18,696 bases of DNA from Clostridia bacterium (GTDB lineage: Bacteria; Bacillota; Clostridia; Monoglobales; Monoglobaceae). Within the stretch, counting starts at the first letter, position 1, and each line of letters starts with the position of its first letter. The stretch is taken from positions 1-18,696 of the forward strand of contig CAAGHZ010000075.1 of assembly GCA_900769795.1 (NCBI GenBank), given 5' to 3'. Both the position numbers and the translations under genes were made by a program. Positions 1-7,630 of this stretch are shown here, piece by piece. A model generated the notes under the pieces. It made no database searches. It saw only the letters and a list, made by a program, of their open reading frames with translations, and had not been told where the DNA came from.

Positions 1-19
1 ACGTGTGCTCTTCCGATCT
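1..19. other. Illumina adapter remnant (not genomic)
   Basis: The first 19 bases, ACGTGTGCTCTTCCGATCT, equal the 3' end of the Illumina TruSeq read-2 adapter; the complement begins AGATCGGAAGAGC. They sit at the very edge of the window, immediately outside the sigG reading frame, as expected from untrimmed read-through at a contig end. Genomic sequence should be taken to begin no earlier than base 20. Confidence 0.96.
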
Positions 20-61
20 GAAAAAAACGCACTCTCGCATATGAGAGAGTGCGTTTTTTTC
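20..61 (-). repeat. Perfect 17-bp inverted repeat at contig end (terminator or fold-back artefact)
   Basis: Bases 20-36 are the exact reverse complement of 45-61, with an 8-base loop. On the minus strand the arm ends in GCGTTTTTTTC, the shape of an intrinsic terminator. It lies in frame over the last SigG codons, with no stop codon seen, and one arm ends exactly where the adapter begins. It could be a real terminator overlapping the end of sigG, or a library fold-back in which one arm copies the other. Confidence 0.8.
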
Positions 62-793
62 GAGTCTTGAAACCTGAGCCTGCGAGATACCGATTTCAGT
101 TGCGACCTCCATTTGAGTCTTACCCTGAAAGAATCTGAGCGTCAGTATATGCTTTTCTCTGGCTAACAGTTTGTTCATTGCCTCTTTAAGAGAAATTTTT
201 TCAAGCCATGATTCGTCTGCGTTTTTATCATCGGCTATCTGGTCCATAACAAAAACTGTGTCGCCGCCATCGTGGTATATTGGTTCTTGTAAGGATATGG
301 GATCCAGGATTGCATCAAGTGCTGATGATATATCTTCTTTTGGAATATCAAGTTCTTTTGAAATCTCTTCAATGGTAGGCTCTTTTCCGTTTGCGGCAGT
401 CAGACGTTCTTTTATAGCGAGAGCTTTGTACGCAGTGTCCCGCAATGAACGACTGACTCTGATTGCGTTATTGTCGCGTAGATACCTTCGTATTTCGCCG
501 ATTATCATAGGTACGGCGTAAGTCGAAAATTTTACATCGTGGGAAGTATCAAAGTTATCAAGTGCTTTTATCAGACCTATGCATCCAATTTGAAACAAAT
601 CGTCTATGTTCTCCCCACGATTGTTAAAACGTCTGAGAATACTCAATACAAGTCTTAGGTTTCCATATATAAATTTTTGACGTGCAGAGATGTCTCCTTG
701 CTTGATTTTAACAAATAACTCTTGTTTTTCCTTTTCTGATAGCACAGGCAGGTTTGATGTGTTTACTCCGCATATTTCTACTTTACTTGTCAT
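20..793 (-). CDS. sigG: RNA polymerase sporulation sigma factor SigG (3' end at contig edge)
   Basis: Late forespore-specific sigma factor that directs RNA polymerase to forespore genes after engulfment. The ATG at 793 follows an AGGAG ribosome binding site, and 258 codons are readable up to the adapter. The N-terminus carries the SigG hallmark KVEICGV at residues 4-10. Region 2 lies at about residues 45-115 and includes NLRLVLS, DDLFQIGCIGL, KFSTYAVPMIIGEIRRYLRD and then RVSRSLRD. The region 4 helix-turn-helix is at about 223-246 (GKTQMEVATEIGISQAQVSR). B. subtilis SigG has about 260 residues, so nearly the whole protein is here. No stop codon is present before the adapter, and the last codons lie in a perfect inverted repeat and may be artefactual. 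It diverges from purL and is not next to sigE in the visible sequence. Identification is from recalled similarity and is firm as to family. Confidence 0.93.
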
Positions 794-809
794 ATCTGCT
801 CTCCTGAGG

Positions 810-823
810 TTTGACTTGTCAAA
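810..823. repeat. Inverted repeat TTTGACTTGTCAAA in the sigG leader
   Basis: Two 6-base arms, TTTGAC and GTCAAA, are separated by TT. The repeat lies between the candidate sigG promoter and its ribosome binding site, about where transcription would start. It could be an operator or simply chance in AT-rich DNA; nothing identifies a binding protein. Confidence 0.5.
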
Positions 824-826
824 ATA

Positions 827-854
827 AGTATTTGCTGTGGTCGTAATTTTATAC
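827..854 (-). promoter_or_regulatory. Candidate sigma-F/sigma-G type promoter of sigG
   Basis: On the minus strand GTATA (850-854) and GCAAATACT (827-835) are 14 bases apart. They fit the forespore consensus recalled as GYWTA and GGnrAnAnT with one mismatch in the -10. Transcription would begin about 25-30 bases before the sigG ATG, leaving a short leader with the AGGAG site. This suits known control of sigG by sigma-F and by itself. Pattern match only. Confidence 0.45.
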
Positions 855-968
855 TGTCAAATGATAAAACTAACTGTCGAAAGTAAAATAACAAAACACA
901 TTTGTGTTATAGTAAATTTTTGTAGTAAAAATATTGTAATATTTGTAAGTTTTTTTTTACAAAATTGT

Positions 969-997
969 TTGCATTTGGCAAGTTTATATGTTAAAAT
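969..997 (+). promoter_or_regulatory. Candidate extended -10 sigma-A promoter for the purine operon
   Basis: TTGCAT (969-974) lies 17 bases before TAAAAT (992-997), which is preceded by TG with one base between (TGTTAAAAT), an extended -10. Transcription would begin near 1004, giving a leader of about 200 nt before purL. An alternative -10, TATAAT at 1014-1019, has no good -35. No known purine-binding riboswitch core was recognised in the leader. Confidence 0.5.
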
Positions 998-1030
998 AGA
1001 ATAGATAATGAAATATAATATGAAGGGAGA

Positions 1031-1129
1031 ATGTATAAACAAATGAAAACTGCAATGTGTATGGATATTTGTTATATTGATTCTTCTTTGAATAGTATTT
1101 TTTTGATGCCGATTTTTGGCGTGATGTAA
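1031..1129 (+). other. Possible 32-codon leader ORF before purL (doubtful)
   Basis: An ATG at 1031 opens 32 codons ending in TAA at 1127-1129, just upstream of a hairpin. A purine-rich GAAGGGAGA lies directly before it. That is too close for good initiation at 1031 and rather far for the in-frame ATG at 1043. The peptide is rich in Met (six) with two Cys, and has no signal peptide or recognisable family. It could be a leader peptide or chance. No function is claimed. Confidence 0.22.
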
Positions 1130-1136
1130 ATTATAT

Positions 1137-1160
1137 AGGAGTTGGTGTATGCCGACTCCT
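1137..1160 (+). promoter_or_regulatory. Leader hairpin, possible attenuator, upstream of purL
   Basis: AGGAGTTGG (1137-1145) pairs with CCGACTCCT (1152-1160), nine base pairs with one G-T wobble and a six-base loop. A weak T-rich tail, GTTTTGGTTCTT, follows. It lies 44 bases before the purL ATG and could terminate or modulate transcription of the operon. No clear antiterminator partner was found. Confidence 0.4.
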
Positions 1161-1204
1161 GTTTTGGTTCTTACGGACTGAATAAAGAAAGGGAGACTGA
1201 TAAA

Positions 1205-4200
1205 ATGGCAATTAAAAGAATTTTCGTTGAAAAGAAGTCGGGATTTGATATTGAGGCAAAGGCTCTTTGTAAGGATTTAAAAGAAAACCTTGGCCTTGAA
1301 GGACTGCTTGATGTTCGTGTTATAAATCGCTATGACATCGAAGGTATGACTGATGCAGAGATTGACGCTACTTGTGATACAGTTTTTGCAGAGCCTCAGG
1401 TTGATAATGTTTGCTTTGAAACAATTGAAATTGCTGATGGCAAATACTTTGCTACTGAATATCTTCCCGGTCAGTTTGACCAGAGAGCGGACAGTGCGGC
1501 ACAGTGCGTGCAGATTATGACAGGTGGCGAAAAGCCGGTCGTTCGCACTGCAAAAATTATTGTATTGCTTGGTGATATCACAGACAGTCAGCTTGAAGCT
1601 GCAGCGGATTATTGCATAAACCCTGTTGAATCAAGACGAGCAAGCCTTGATAAGCCCGAGACCCTTAATGACAAGGGGGCAGAGCCTGAGGACGTAAAAA
1701 TTCTCGATGGTTTTATCGATCTTGATGATGAAGGACTCAAGGCGGTTATTTCAGAAATGGGTCTTGCTATGGACTTTGATGATATTTCATTCTGCAGAGA
1801 GTATTTTAAAAACACAGAGAAGAGAAACCCAAGTGTTACAGAGATAAGAATGATTGATACATACTGGTCTGATCACTGCCGTCACACCACGTTCTCAACT
1901 ATTCTTGACGAAGTTAAAATAGAGGATGAAGTTATAGGTAAAGCCTACGACGAGTATATGAAGTCACGCGAGTATGTTTATGCAGGCAAAAAGATGAAGA
2001 ACATTTGTCTTATGGACCTTGCAACCATTGCGGTAAAAGAACTTAAAAAGCGTGGTAAACTTATTGCCCTTGACGAGTCTGAAGAAATCAATGCATGCAG
2101 CATTAATGTGATTGCAGATATGGAGGATGGAACTCAGGAAGAATGGCTTGTTATGTTTAAGAACGAGACCCACAACCATCCGACAGAGATTGAGCCATTT
2201 GGTGGTGCGGCAACCTGTCTTGGCGGCGCTATCCGTGACCCGCTGTCAGGCCGTTCGTATGTATATCAGGCAATGCGTGTAACCGGTAGCGGTGACCCGA
2301 GAAAGACTCTTAAAGAGACTATGAAAGGTAAACTTCCGCAGAGAAAGATTACAGTTGGTGCGGCTCAGGGTTACAGTTCTTATGGTAACCAGATTGGCTT
2401 GGCCACAGGTAAAGTAAACGAGATATATAACGAGGGATACGTTGCAAAGCGTATGGAGATCGGTGCAGTTATTGCGGCTGCACCTAAAGAAAATGTAATA
2501 CGCGAGGTACCGGAAGCCGGAGATGTTGTTATTCTTCTTGGTGGTATGACAGGCCGTGACGGTTGCGGCGGTGCAACAGGTTCTTCCAAAGCTCATAATG
2601 ATACATCTCTTGAAAGTTGCGGAGCGGAAGTTCAAAAAGGTAATGCGCCTGTTGAACGTAAACTTCAGCGTCTCTTCCGCAAAAAGAACGTTACACATAT
2701 GATCAGACGTTGTAACGACTTTGGTGCAGGTGGTGTTTCTGTTGCGGTTGGCGAACTTGCTGACGGACTTTCAATCAATCTCGACCTTGTGCCCAAAAAG
2801 TACGATGGTTTAGATGGTACAGAACTTGCAATATCAGAATCTCAGGAGAGAATGGCAGTTGTAGTTCGTGCAAAGGATGCAGAAGAGTTTATTGCCGAGG
2901 CAGATAAAGAAAACTTAGATGCAGTTTGTGTTGCAGAGGTTACGGACACAAACAGACTTGTAATGAAGTGGAGAGGAAAAACAATCTGCGATATCAGTCG
3001 TGATTTCCTTAACACAAACGGTGCAGAAAAACATAGTACAGCTGTTGTATCTGAAAGTGATTTTTCTGCAGATATGTTTGAGTTTGCTCCAAAGGGCGAC
3101 ACATACAAAGAAAAGATACTCAATATGATGAGTGATATAAACATTGCATCTCAGCAGGGGCTTGTTGAAAGATTCGACAGTACTATCGGAGCGGGTTCTG
3201 TGTTTATGCCTTATGGCGGCAAATATCAGTTGACACCTCAGCAGAATATGGTTGCAAAGCTTCCAACTATTCATAAGGAAACTGATACAGCCACTGTTAT
3301 GGCTTACGGATACAATCCAATGATTTCTAAAAAGAATCCTTTCCTTGGTGCAATGTATGCAGTGGTAGAATCAGTTGCATCTGCAGTTGCTGCGGGTGCT
3401 GATTATAAAGATATATATTTGACATTCCAGGAATACTTTGAAAAACTTGGCGCAGATCCCAAACGTTGGGGCAAGCCATTGTCGGCTCTCCTTGGTGCAT
3501 ATACTGCCCAGATGAAGCTTGGCCTTGCGGCTATTGGTGGTAAGGACAGTATGTCAGGCTCATTTAACGATATAGATGTACCGCCTACACTTGTTTCTTT
3601 TGCAGTTGCTCCGCTTTCTGCGAAAAAGGCGGTTTCATCAGAATTCAAGGGTGCAGACAATATGGTGTTCTTGCTCAGCCCTAAGTATGATGAGAATAAT
3701 ATGCCTGATTTTGAGAGTTTAAAACAACTCTACGGAATGCTTTATCTGATGATGAGCGACGAGAAAGTTAAACTTATAAAGTCAGCGTGGGCAGTAGGTG
3801 CCGGCGGCGTTATGGAAGGTATCTGTAAGATGGCGCTTGGTAACGGAATCGGCTTTGAGTTTAATGAATGTGGATGTTGCGACAAGAGTCAGCTCTTTAA
3901 GGCAAAATACGGAAGTATCATAATCGAAACAACAGGTATTGCGGCAACAGGTTCTCTTGGAGATATGGTCGATGTTGTAAGACTTGGTTGCACAAACGAT
4001 AGCGGAATTATTAAAATCTGTGGAGAAGAAATTGCACTCAGCGAGATTGAAAATGCATGGACAAAGCCGCTTGAGGGTGTGTTTGCTACAAAGGCACCGT
4101 ACGAGGATAAGGGAATGAAGAAGTTCTCTTATGGTGAGAGAATCAATATATGTCCAAGTGAGAAATTTGCAAAGCCAAGAATATTTATTCCTGCATTCCC

Positions 4201-4969
4201 GGGTACAAACTGTGAGTATGATTCAGCCCGTGCCTTTGAACGTGCAGGTGGCGTTCCTGATGTAAGAATATTCAAAAACCTTCGCGCAGAGCATATCGAG
4301 GAATCTATTGAGGGATTTGTAAAATCTATAAAAGATGCTCAAATTGTAATGCTTCCCGGTGGCTTCAGCGGTGGTGATGAGCCTGATGGTTCAGGTAAGT
4401 TTATAAAGGCAGCCTTTGAAAATGAGCGTGTACGTGATGCGGTTATGGAACTTCTCAACAATAGAGACGGACTTATGCTCGGTATCTGTAACGGTTTCCA
4501 GGCCCTTATCAAACTTGGCCTTGTACCATATGGTGAGATAAGAAAGACAGACAGCAGTTGTCCCACACTTACATTTAATACAATCGGCAGACACGTTTCA
4601 AGAATTGCAACTACAAGAATTGCATCTGTTAAATCGCCATGGTTTGCAGGTGTTGAACTTGGTGATATACACCAGATTGCAGTATCTCATGGTGAGGGTA
4701 GATTTGTTGCAAGCCCTGAAGTTATTGCAGAAATGGAAAAGAACGGACAGATTGCAACACAGTATGTTGATATAACCGGCGAGCCAACATATGAGATGCC
4801 TCATAACCCAAATGGCTCTTACTATGCAATTGAAGGTATCACAAGTCCTGACGGTCGTGTTCTTGGCAAGATGGGACATTCTGAGAGGTTTAAGACAGAT
4901 GTGTTTAAGAATATCCCCGGCAATAAAGACCAGAAGATATTTGAAAGCGGCGTTAAGTACTTTAAGTAG
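1205..4969 (+). CDS. purL: Phosphoribosylformylglycinamidine synthase, long single-chain form
   Basis: Converts FGAR, glutamine and ATP to FGAM, the fourth step of purine synthesis, in the cytoplasm. With 1254 residues it is the long form in which synthetase and glutaminase domains are fused; B. subtilis uses separate PurS, PurQ and PurL. Synthetase motifs seen are SDHCRHTTF (about 222-230) and NETHNHPTEIEPFGG (about 320-334). The C-terminal glutaminase domain starts near residue 990 (IPAFPGTNCEYD), with nucleophile Cys1095 in GICNGFQA and the His1162/Glu1164 pair in SHGEGRF. The ATG at 1205 was chosen because GGGAG lies 9 bases before it and homologous sequence begins there. An in-frame TTG at 1142 would add 21 unrelated residues inside the leader hairpin. 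First gene of the purine operon. Confidence 0.96.
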   Translation: MAIKRIFVEKKSGFDIEAKALCKDLKENLGLEGLLDVRVINRYDIEGMTDAEIDATCDTVFAEPQVDNVCFETIEIADGKYFATEYLPGQFDQRADSAAQCVQIMTGGEKPVVRTAKIIVLLGDITDSQLEAAADYCINPVESRRASLDKPETLNDKGAEPEDVKILDGFIDLDDEGLKAVISEMGLAMDFDDISFCREYFKNTEKRNPSVTEIRMIDTYWSDHCRHTTFSTILDEVKIEDEVIGKAYDEYMKSREYVYAGKKMKNICLMDLATIAVKELKKRGKLIALDESEEINACSINVIADMEDGTQEEWLVMFKNETHNHPTEIEPFGGAATCLGGAIRDPLSGRSYVYQAMRVTGSGDPRKTLKETMKGKLPQRKITVGAAQGYSSYGNQIGLATGKVNEIYNEGYVAKRMEIGAVIAAAPKENVIREVPEAGDVVILLGGMTGRDGCGGATGSSKAHNDTSLESCGAEVQKGNAPVERKLQRLFRKKNVTHMIRRCNDFGAGGVSVAVGELADGLSINLDLVPKKYDGLDGTELAISESQERMAVVVRAKDAEEFIAEADKENLDAVCVAEVTDTNRLVMKWRGKTICDISRDFLNTNGAEKHSTAVVSESDFSADMFEFAPKGDTYKEKILNMMSDINIASQQGLVERFDSTIGAGSVFMPYGGKYQLTPQQNMVAKLPTIHKETDTATVMAYGYNPMISKKNPFLGAMYAVVESVASAVAAGADYKDIYLTFQEYFEKLGADPKRWGKPLSALLGAYTAQMKLGLAAIGGKDSMSGSFNDIDVPPTLVSFAVAPLSAKKAVSSEFKGADNMVFLLSPKYDENNMPDFESLKQLYGMLYLMMSDEKVKLIKSAWAVGAGGVMEGICKMALGNGIGFEFNECGCCDKSQLFKAKYGSIIIETTGIAATGSLGDMVDVVRLGCTNDSGIIKICGEEIALSEIENAWTKPLEGVFATKAPYEDKGMKKFSYGERINICPSEKFAKPRIFIPAFPGTNCEYDSARAFERAGGVPDVRIFKNLRAEHIEESIEGFVKSIKDAQIVMLPGGFSGGDEPDGSGKFIKAAFENERVRDAVMELLNNRDGLMLGICNGFQALIKLGLVPYGEIRKTDSSCPTLTFNTIGRHVSRIATTRIASVKSPWFAGVELGDIHQIAVSHGEGRFVASPEVIAEMEKNGQIATQYVDITGEPTYEMPHNPNGSYYAIEGITSPDGRVLGKMGHSERFKTDVFKNIPGNKDQKIFESGVKYFK

Positions 4970-4977
4970 GTGATTTG

Positions 4978-5433
4978 ATGGAAAAGATTGCAAGTTTTAC
5001 TGTAGACCACACAAAACTTGATGAGGGAATTTATATATCCCGTATTGACGGTGATATTACCACCTATGACTTGCGTATGAGAAAACCAAATACAGGTGAT
5101 TTAATATCAAATGCGGCTATGCACTCTCTTGAGCATATGTTTGCGACTGTTGTGCGTAACTCAGTTTTAGCGGACAAGGTAATATACTTTGGTCCTATGG
5201 GATGTCAGACAGGGTTTTATCTTTTGATGCGCTCTACAAATCATGGGGAGACGGTGGAACTTATAAAAGAATCCCTCAAAGAAATATGCTCTTACAATGG
5301 TGAAATGCCGGGAAACAGCGAGATAGAGTGCGGAAACTACAGAAATCTTGACCTTGCTCTTGCAAAAGAAGAGGCTGAAAGATACTTAAATATAATAGTC
5401 GAGTGGAATGATAGGATGCTTGAGTATAAATAA
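4978..5433 (+). CDS. luxS: S-ribosylhomocysteine lyase (autoinducer-2 synthase)
   Basis: Cleaves S-ribosylhomocysteine to homocysteine and 4,5-dihydroxy-2,3-pentanedione, the precursor of autoinducer-2. It is part of the activated methyl cycle. The 151-residue length is normal. The metal site is complete: His49 and His53 in HSLEH, and Cys118 in ECGNYR. Catalytic Cys76 lies in GCQTGFYL and the acid Glu52 in HSLEH, matching His54, His58, Cys126, Cys84 and Glu57 of B. subtilis. The ATG at 4978 was preferred over the adjacent TTG at 4975 because AGGTG, overlapping the purL stop, is 5 bases away. The gene is wedged between purL (8-base gap) and purE (16-base gap), so co-transcription is almost certain. 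Pfs/MTAN, the preceding enzyme, is not in the window. Confidence 0.96.
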   Translation: MEKIASFTVDHTKLDEGIYISRIDGDITTYDLRMRKPNTGDLISNAAMHSLEHMFATVVRNSVLADKVIYFGPMGCQTGFYLLMRSTNHGETVELIKESLKEICSYNGEMPGNSEIECGNYRNLDLALAKEEAERYLNIIVEWNDRMLEYK

Positions 5434-5449
5434 GAAAGGAAATGATATT

Positions 5450-5944
5450 ATGCCAAAGGTAGCAATAGTAATGGGGTCTGATTCAGACTTTGAAAAACTC
5501 AAAAGTTGTGTGACTAAACTTAAAGAGTTTAACATTGATGTTGATGTAAACGTTATTTCTGCCCACAGAACTCCGGACCGTGCGGCGGAATTTGCAAAGA
5601 CAGCAGAGGAAAATGGAATCGAAGTTATAATTGCCGCAGCCGGAATGGCGGCACATCTTGGTGGTGTTCTTGCAGCACACACAGTTGTTCCTGTGATTGG
5701 CATACCGATTAAGTCAACATTTGATGGTATGGATGCACTTCTTGCGACAGTGCAGATGCCCCCGGGAATCCCTGTTGCAACCGTTGGTGTTGATAATGGC
5801 ACAAATGCTGCAATCCTTGCGGCGCAGATGCTGTCACTTAAATATGATTACTTAAAAAGTGCACTTAAAGACGCAAAAGATAAGATGGCACAGGGTGTTG
5901 CGCAGAAAGATTTGAAAATTAAAGAACTTGTTAAAGAATTATAG
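5450..5944 (+). CDS. purE: 5-(carboxyamino)imidazole ribonucleotide mutase (AIR carboxylase catalytic subunit)
   Basis: Makes CAIR, the sixth step of purine synthesis, by carboxylate transfer from N5-CAIR. Some relatives use CO2 and AIR directly. The 164 residues cover the whole small PurE fold: phosphate-binding GSDSD (9-13), SAHRTPD with the catalytic His39 (His45 in E. coli), AAGMAAHLGGVLAAHT and the C-terminal QMPPGIPVATVGVDNG block. This looks like the class I, bacterial form. The ATG at 5450 follows AGAAAGGA by 9 bases; an upstream in-frame start at 5408 would lie inside luxS and adds unconserved residues. PurK, the usual partner that makes N5-CAIR, is not in this operon. Confidence 0.95.
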   Translation: MPKVAIVMGSDSDFEKLKSCVTKLKEFNIDVDVNVISAHRTPDRAAEFAKTAEENGIEVIIAAAGMAAHLGGVLAAHTVVPVIGIPIKSTFDGMDALLATVQMPPGIPVATVGVDNGTNAAILAAQMLSLKYDYLKSALKDAKDKMAQGVAQKDLKIKELVKEL

Positions 5945-5962
5945 ATGAGAGGAGACTATTAG

Positions 5963-7027
5963 ATGAGTGAAAATGCATACAAAGCTGCCGGTGTTGATGT
6001 AGAGGCAGGTTATGAGTCGGTAAGACTTATAAAAGAAGATGTTAAAAAGACCGCTATAGAAGGTGTTCTCGGTGGTATCGGTGGATTTGGCGGTTTGTTT
6101 GAAATCCCCAAGGGATATGAGAATCCTGTGCTTGTATCAGGTACAGATGGTGTTGGAACAAAACTTAGAGTTGCCTTTTTGATGGATAAGCACGATACAA
6201 TTGGTCAGGATTGCGTGGCTATGTGCGTAAATGATGTTGCGTGCTCAGGTGCAAAACCTCTTTTCTTCCTTGATTATCTTGCAGTTGGCAAGAATGTTCC
6301 TGAAAAGGTTGCGCAGATTGTAAAAGGTGTTGCAGATGGTTGTGTGCTTGCAGGATGCGCTTTGGTCGGCGGAGAGACAGCAGAAATGCCCGGATTTTAT
6401 CCAGTTGACGAATACGACCTTGCAGGTTTTAGTGTAGGCGTTGTTGAAAAGTCAAAGATAACTGATGGTGACAGAGCAAAAGAGGGAGATGTCCTTATTG
6501 GTATTGCGTCGAGCGGTATCCACTCAAACGGATATTCTCTTGTCAGAAAAGTGTTTGGCCTCAACGATGCAAATGCAAAAGAGACACTTAGTGAATATTC
6601 TGAAAAACTCGGTAAGACAATTGGAGAAGAGTTGCTTACACCTACAAAGATATATGTAAAGCCTCTTCTGAAACTTATAGAAGAAGTTGGCATTAACACA
6701 GTTTCGCATATTACAGGTGGTGGATTTATTGAGAATGTACCGAGAATGTTGCCTGATGGTTTAACTGCAGTTATACATAAGGGCAGTTGGAAGATTCTAC
6801 CGGTATTTGAAATGATGCAGGAGAAATCCGGCATTGCAGAGCGTGATATGTACAACACCTTTAATATGGGTATCGGTATGATTGTGGCAGTTGACAAAGA
6901 AAAGGCTGATGCAGCGCTTGAATGTCTTAAAGAGGCGGGAGAGACAGCATACGTTCTTGGCGAACTTGTAAGCGGCGAGAAAGGTGTAGAGATTGTCGAT
7001 GATGCAACAGGTGAGGTTATAAAATAA
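5963..7027 (+). CDS. purM: Phosphoribosylformylglycinamidine cyclo-ligase (AIR synthetase)
   Basis: ATP-dependent closure of the imidazole ring of FGAM to give AIR, directly after the PurL step. At 354 residues it is of usual length. It shows the family's N-terminal GGIGGFGGLFEIP, the nucleotide-binding GTDGVGTK (60-67), DCVAMCVNDVACSGA, and GGETAEMPGFY further on. The ATG at 5963 has GAGAGGAGA 8 bases before it, and purE ends 18 bases upstream. The stop codon overlaps the purN start by one base (TAATG), so the two are probably translationally coupled. Confidence 0.96.
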   Translation: MSENAYKAAGVDVEAGYESVRLIKEDVKKTAIEGVLGGIGGFGGLFEIPKGYENPVLVSGTDGVGTKLRVAFLMDKHDTIGQDCVAMCVNDVACSGAKPLFFLDYLAVGKNVPEKVAQIVKGVADGCVLAGCALVGGETAEMPGFYPVDEYDLAGFSVGVVEKSKITDGDRAKEGDVLIGIASSGIHSNGYSLVRKVFGLNDANAKETLSEYSEKLGKTIGEELLTPTKIYVKPLLKLIEEVGINTVSHITGGGFIENVPRMLPDGLTAVIHKGSWKILPVFEMMQEKSGIAERDMYNTFNMGIGMIVAVDKEKADAALECLKEAGETAYVLGELVSGEKGVEIVDDATGEVIK

Positions 7028-7617
7028 TGAAGAGAATAGGTGTTCTTGTTTCAGGTGGAGGCACAAACCTTCAGGCGCTTATAGATGCACAGACTGATGG
7101 GATTATAAAAAGCGGAGAGATAGTTACGGTTGTTTCAAACAAAAGTGATGCGTATGCTCTTGAGCGTGCAAGAAATGCAGGCATTGATGCTCATTTTATA
7201 TCAAAAAAAGAATGCGGAAGTGCCGAGGCTTTTGATATTGCTCTTCGTGACTATATGCAAAAGATGAATGTTGATGTTGTAGTTCTTGCAGGCTTTCTTG
7301 CAATACTCGGTAAGGGTTTTATAGATGCTTATCGTGACCGAATCGTAAACATTCATCCGTCACTTATCCCGTCATTTTGCGGAGATGGGTTTTATGGTCT
7401 AAAAGTTCATCAGGCAGCACTTGATTATGGTGTAAAAGTCACAGGTGCAACTGTTCATCTTGTTAATGAGATAACAGATGGCGGAAAAATTCTGATGCAA
7501 AAGGCGGTATATATAAATGCAGATGACACCGCAGAGACCTTGCAAAAAAGAGTAATGGAAGAGGCAGAGTGGAAGATTCTGCCCCAGGCAGTTGAAATGC
7601 TTTGCAGAGAAATATAA
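7027..7617 (+). CDS. purN: Phosphoribosylglycinamide formyltransferase (10-formyl-THF dependent)
   Basis: Transfers a formyl group from 10-formyltetrahydrofolate to GAR, the third step of purine synthesis. The 196 residues include the N-terminal nucleotide loop VSGGGTNLQ and catalytic Asn108 and His110 in NIHPSLIPSF. Asp151 in ITDGG corresponds to Asp144 of the E. coli enzyme. Its ATG shares one base with the purM stop. The stop TAA overlaps a strong AGGAGG site serving the next gene. Nothing is missing from the active site. Confidence 0.96.
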   Translation: MKRIGVLVSGGGTNLQALIDAQTDGIIKSGEIVTVVSNKSDAYALERARNAGIDAHFISKKECGSAEAFDIALRDYMQKMNVDVVVLAGFLAILGKGFIDAYRDRIVNIHPSLIPSFCGDGFYGLKVHQAALDYGVKVTGATVHLVNEITDGGKILMQKAVYINADDTAETLQKRVMEEAEWKILPQAVEMLCREI

Positions 7618-7630
7618 GGAGGTAATTTAA

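Noticed and set aside
171..521. 116-residue plus-strand ORF opposite sigG
   Set aside because: It is a shadow of the well-supported SigG frame, is serine-rich and low in complexity, and has no ribosome binding site.
857..1042. 61-residue minus-strand ORF in the sigG-purL gap
   Set aside because: AT-rich hydrophobic translation of intergenic DNA. It overlaps the purL promoter and has no ribosome binding site or family resemblance.
1142..1204. TTG start for purL adding 21 residues
   Set aside because: The added residues lie in the leader hairpin and are unrelated to PurL. The ATG at 1205 has its own GGGAG site.
1004..1204. Purine, PRPP/ppGpp or ZTP riboswitch ahead of purL
   Set aside because: None of the conserved cores I know for these classes is visible. 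Only a simple hairpin is seen.
2246..2698. 150-residue minus-strand ORF opposite purL
   Set aside because: It lies wholly inside conserved PurL coding sequence. The translation is cysteine/threonine-rich and resembles no protein.
4598..4993. 131-residue minus-strand ORF across the purL-luxS junction
   Set aside because: Antisense to the conserved glutaminase domain of PurL, with no initiation signal.
5386..5802. 138-residue minus-strand ORF opposite purE
   Set aside because: Antisense to conserved PurE motifs; the composition is that of a reversed reading frame.
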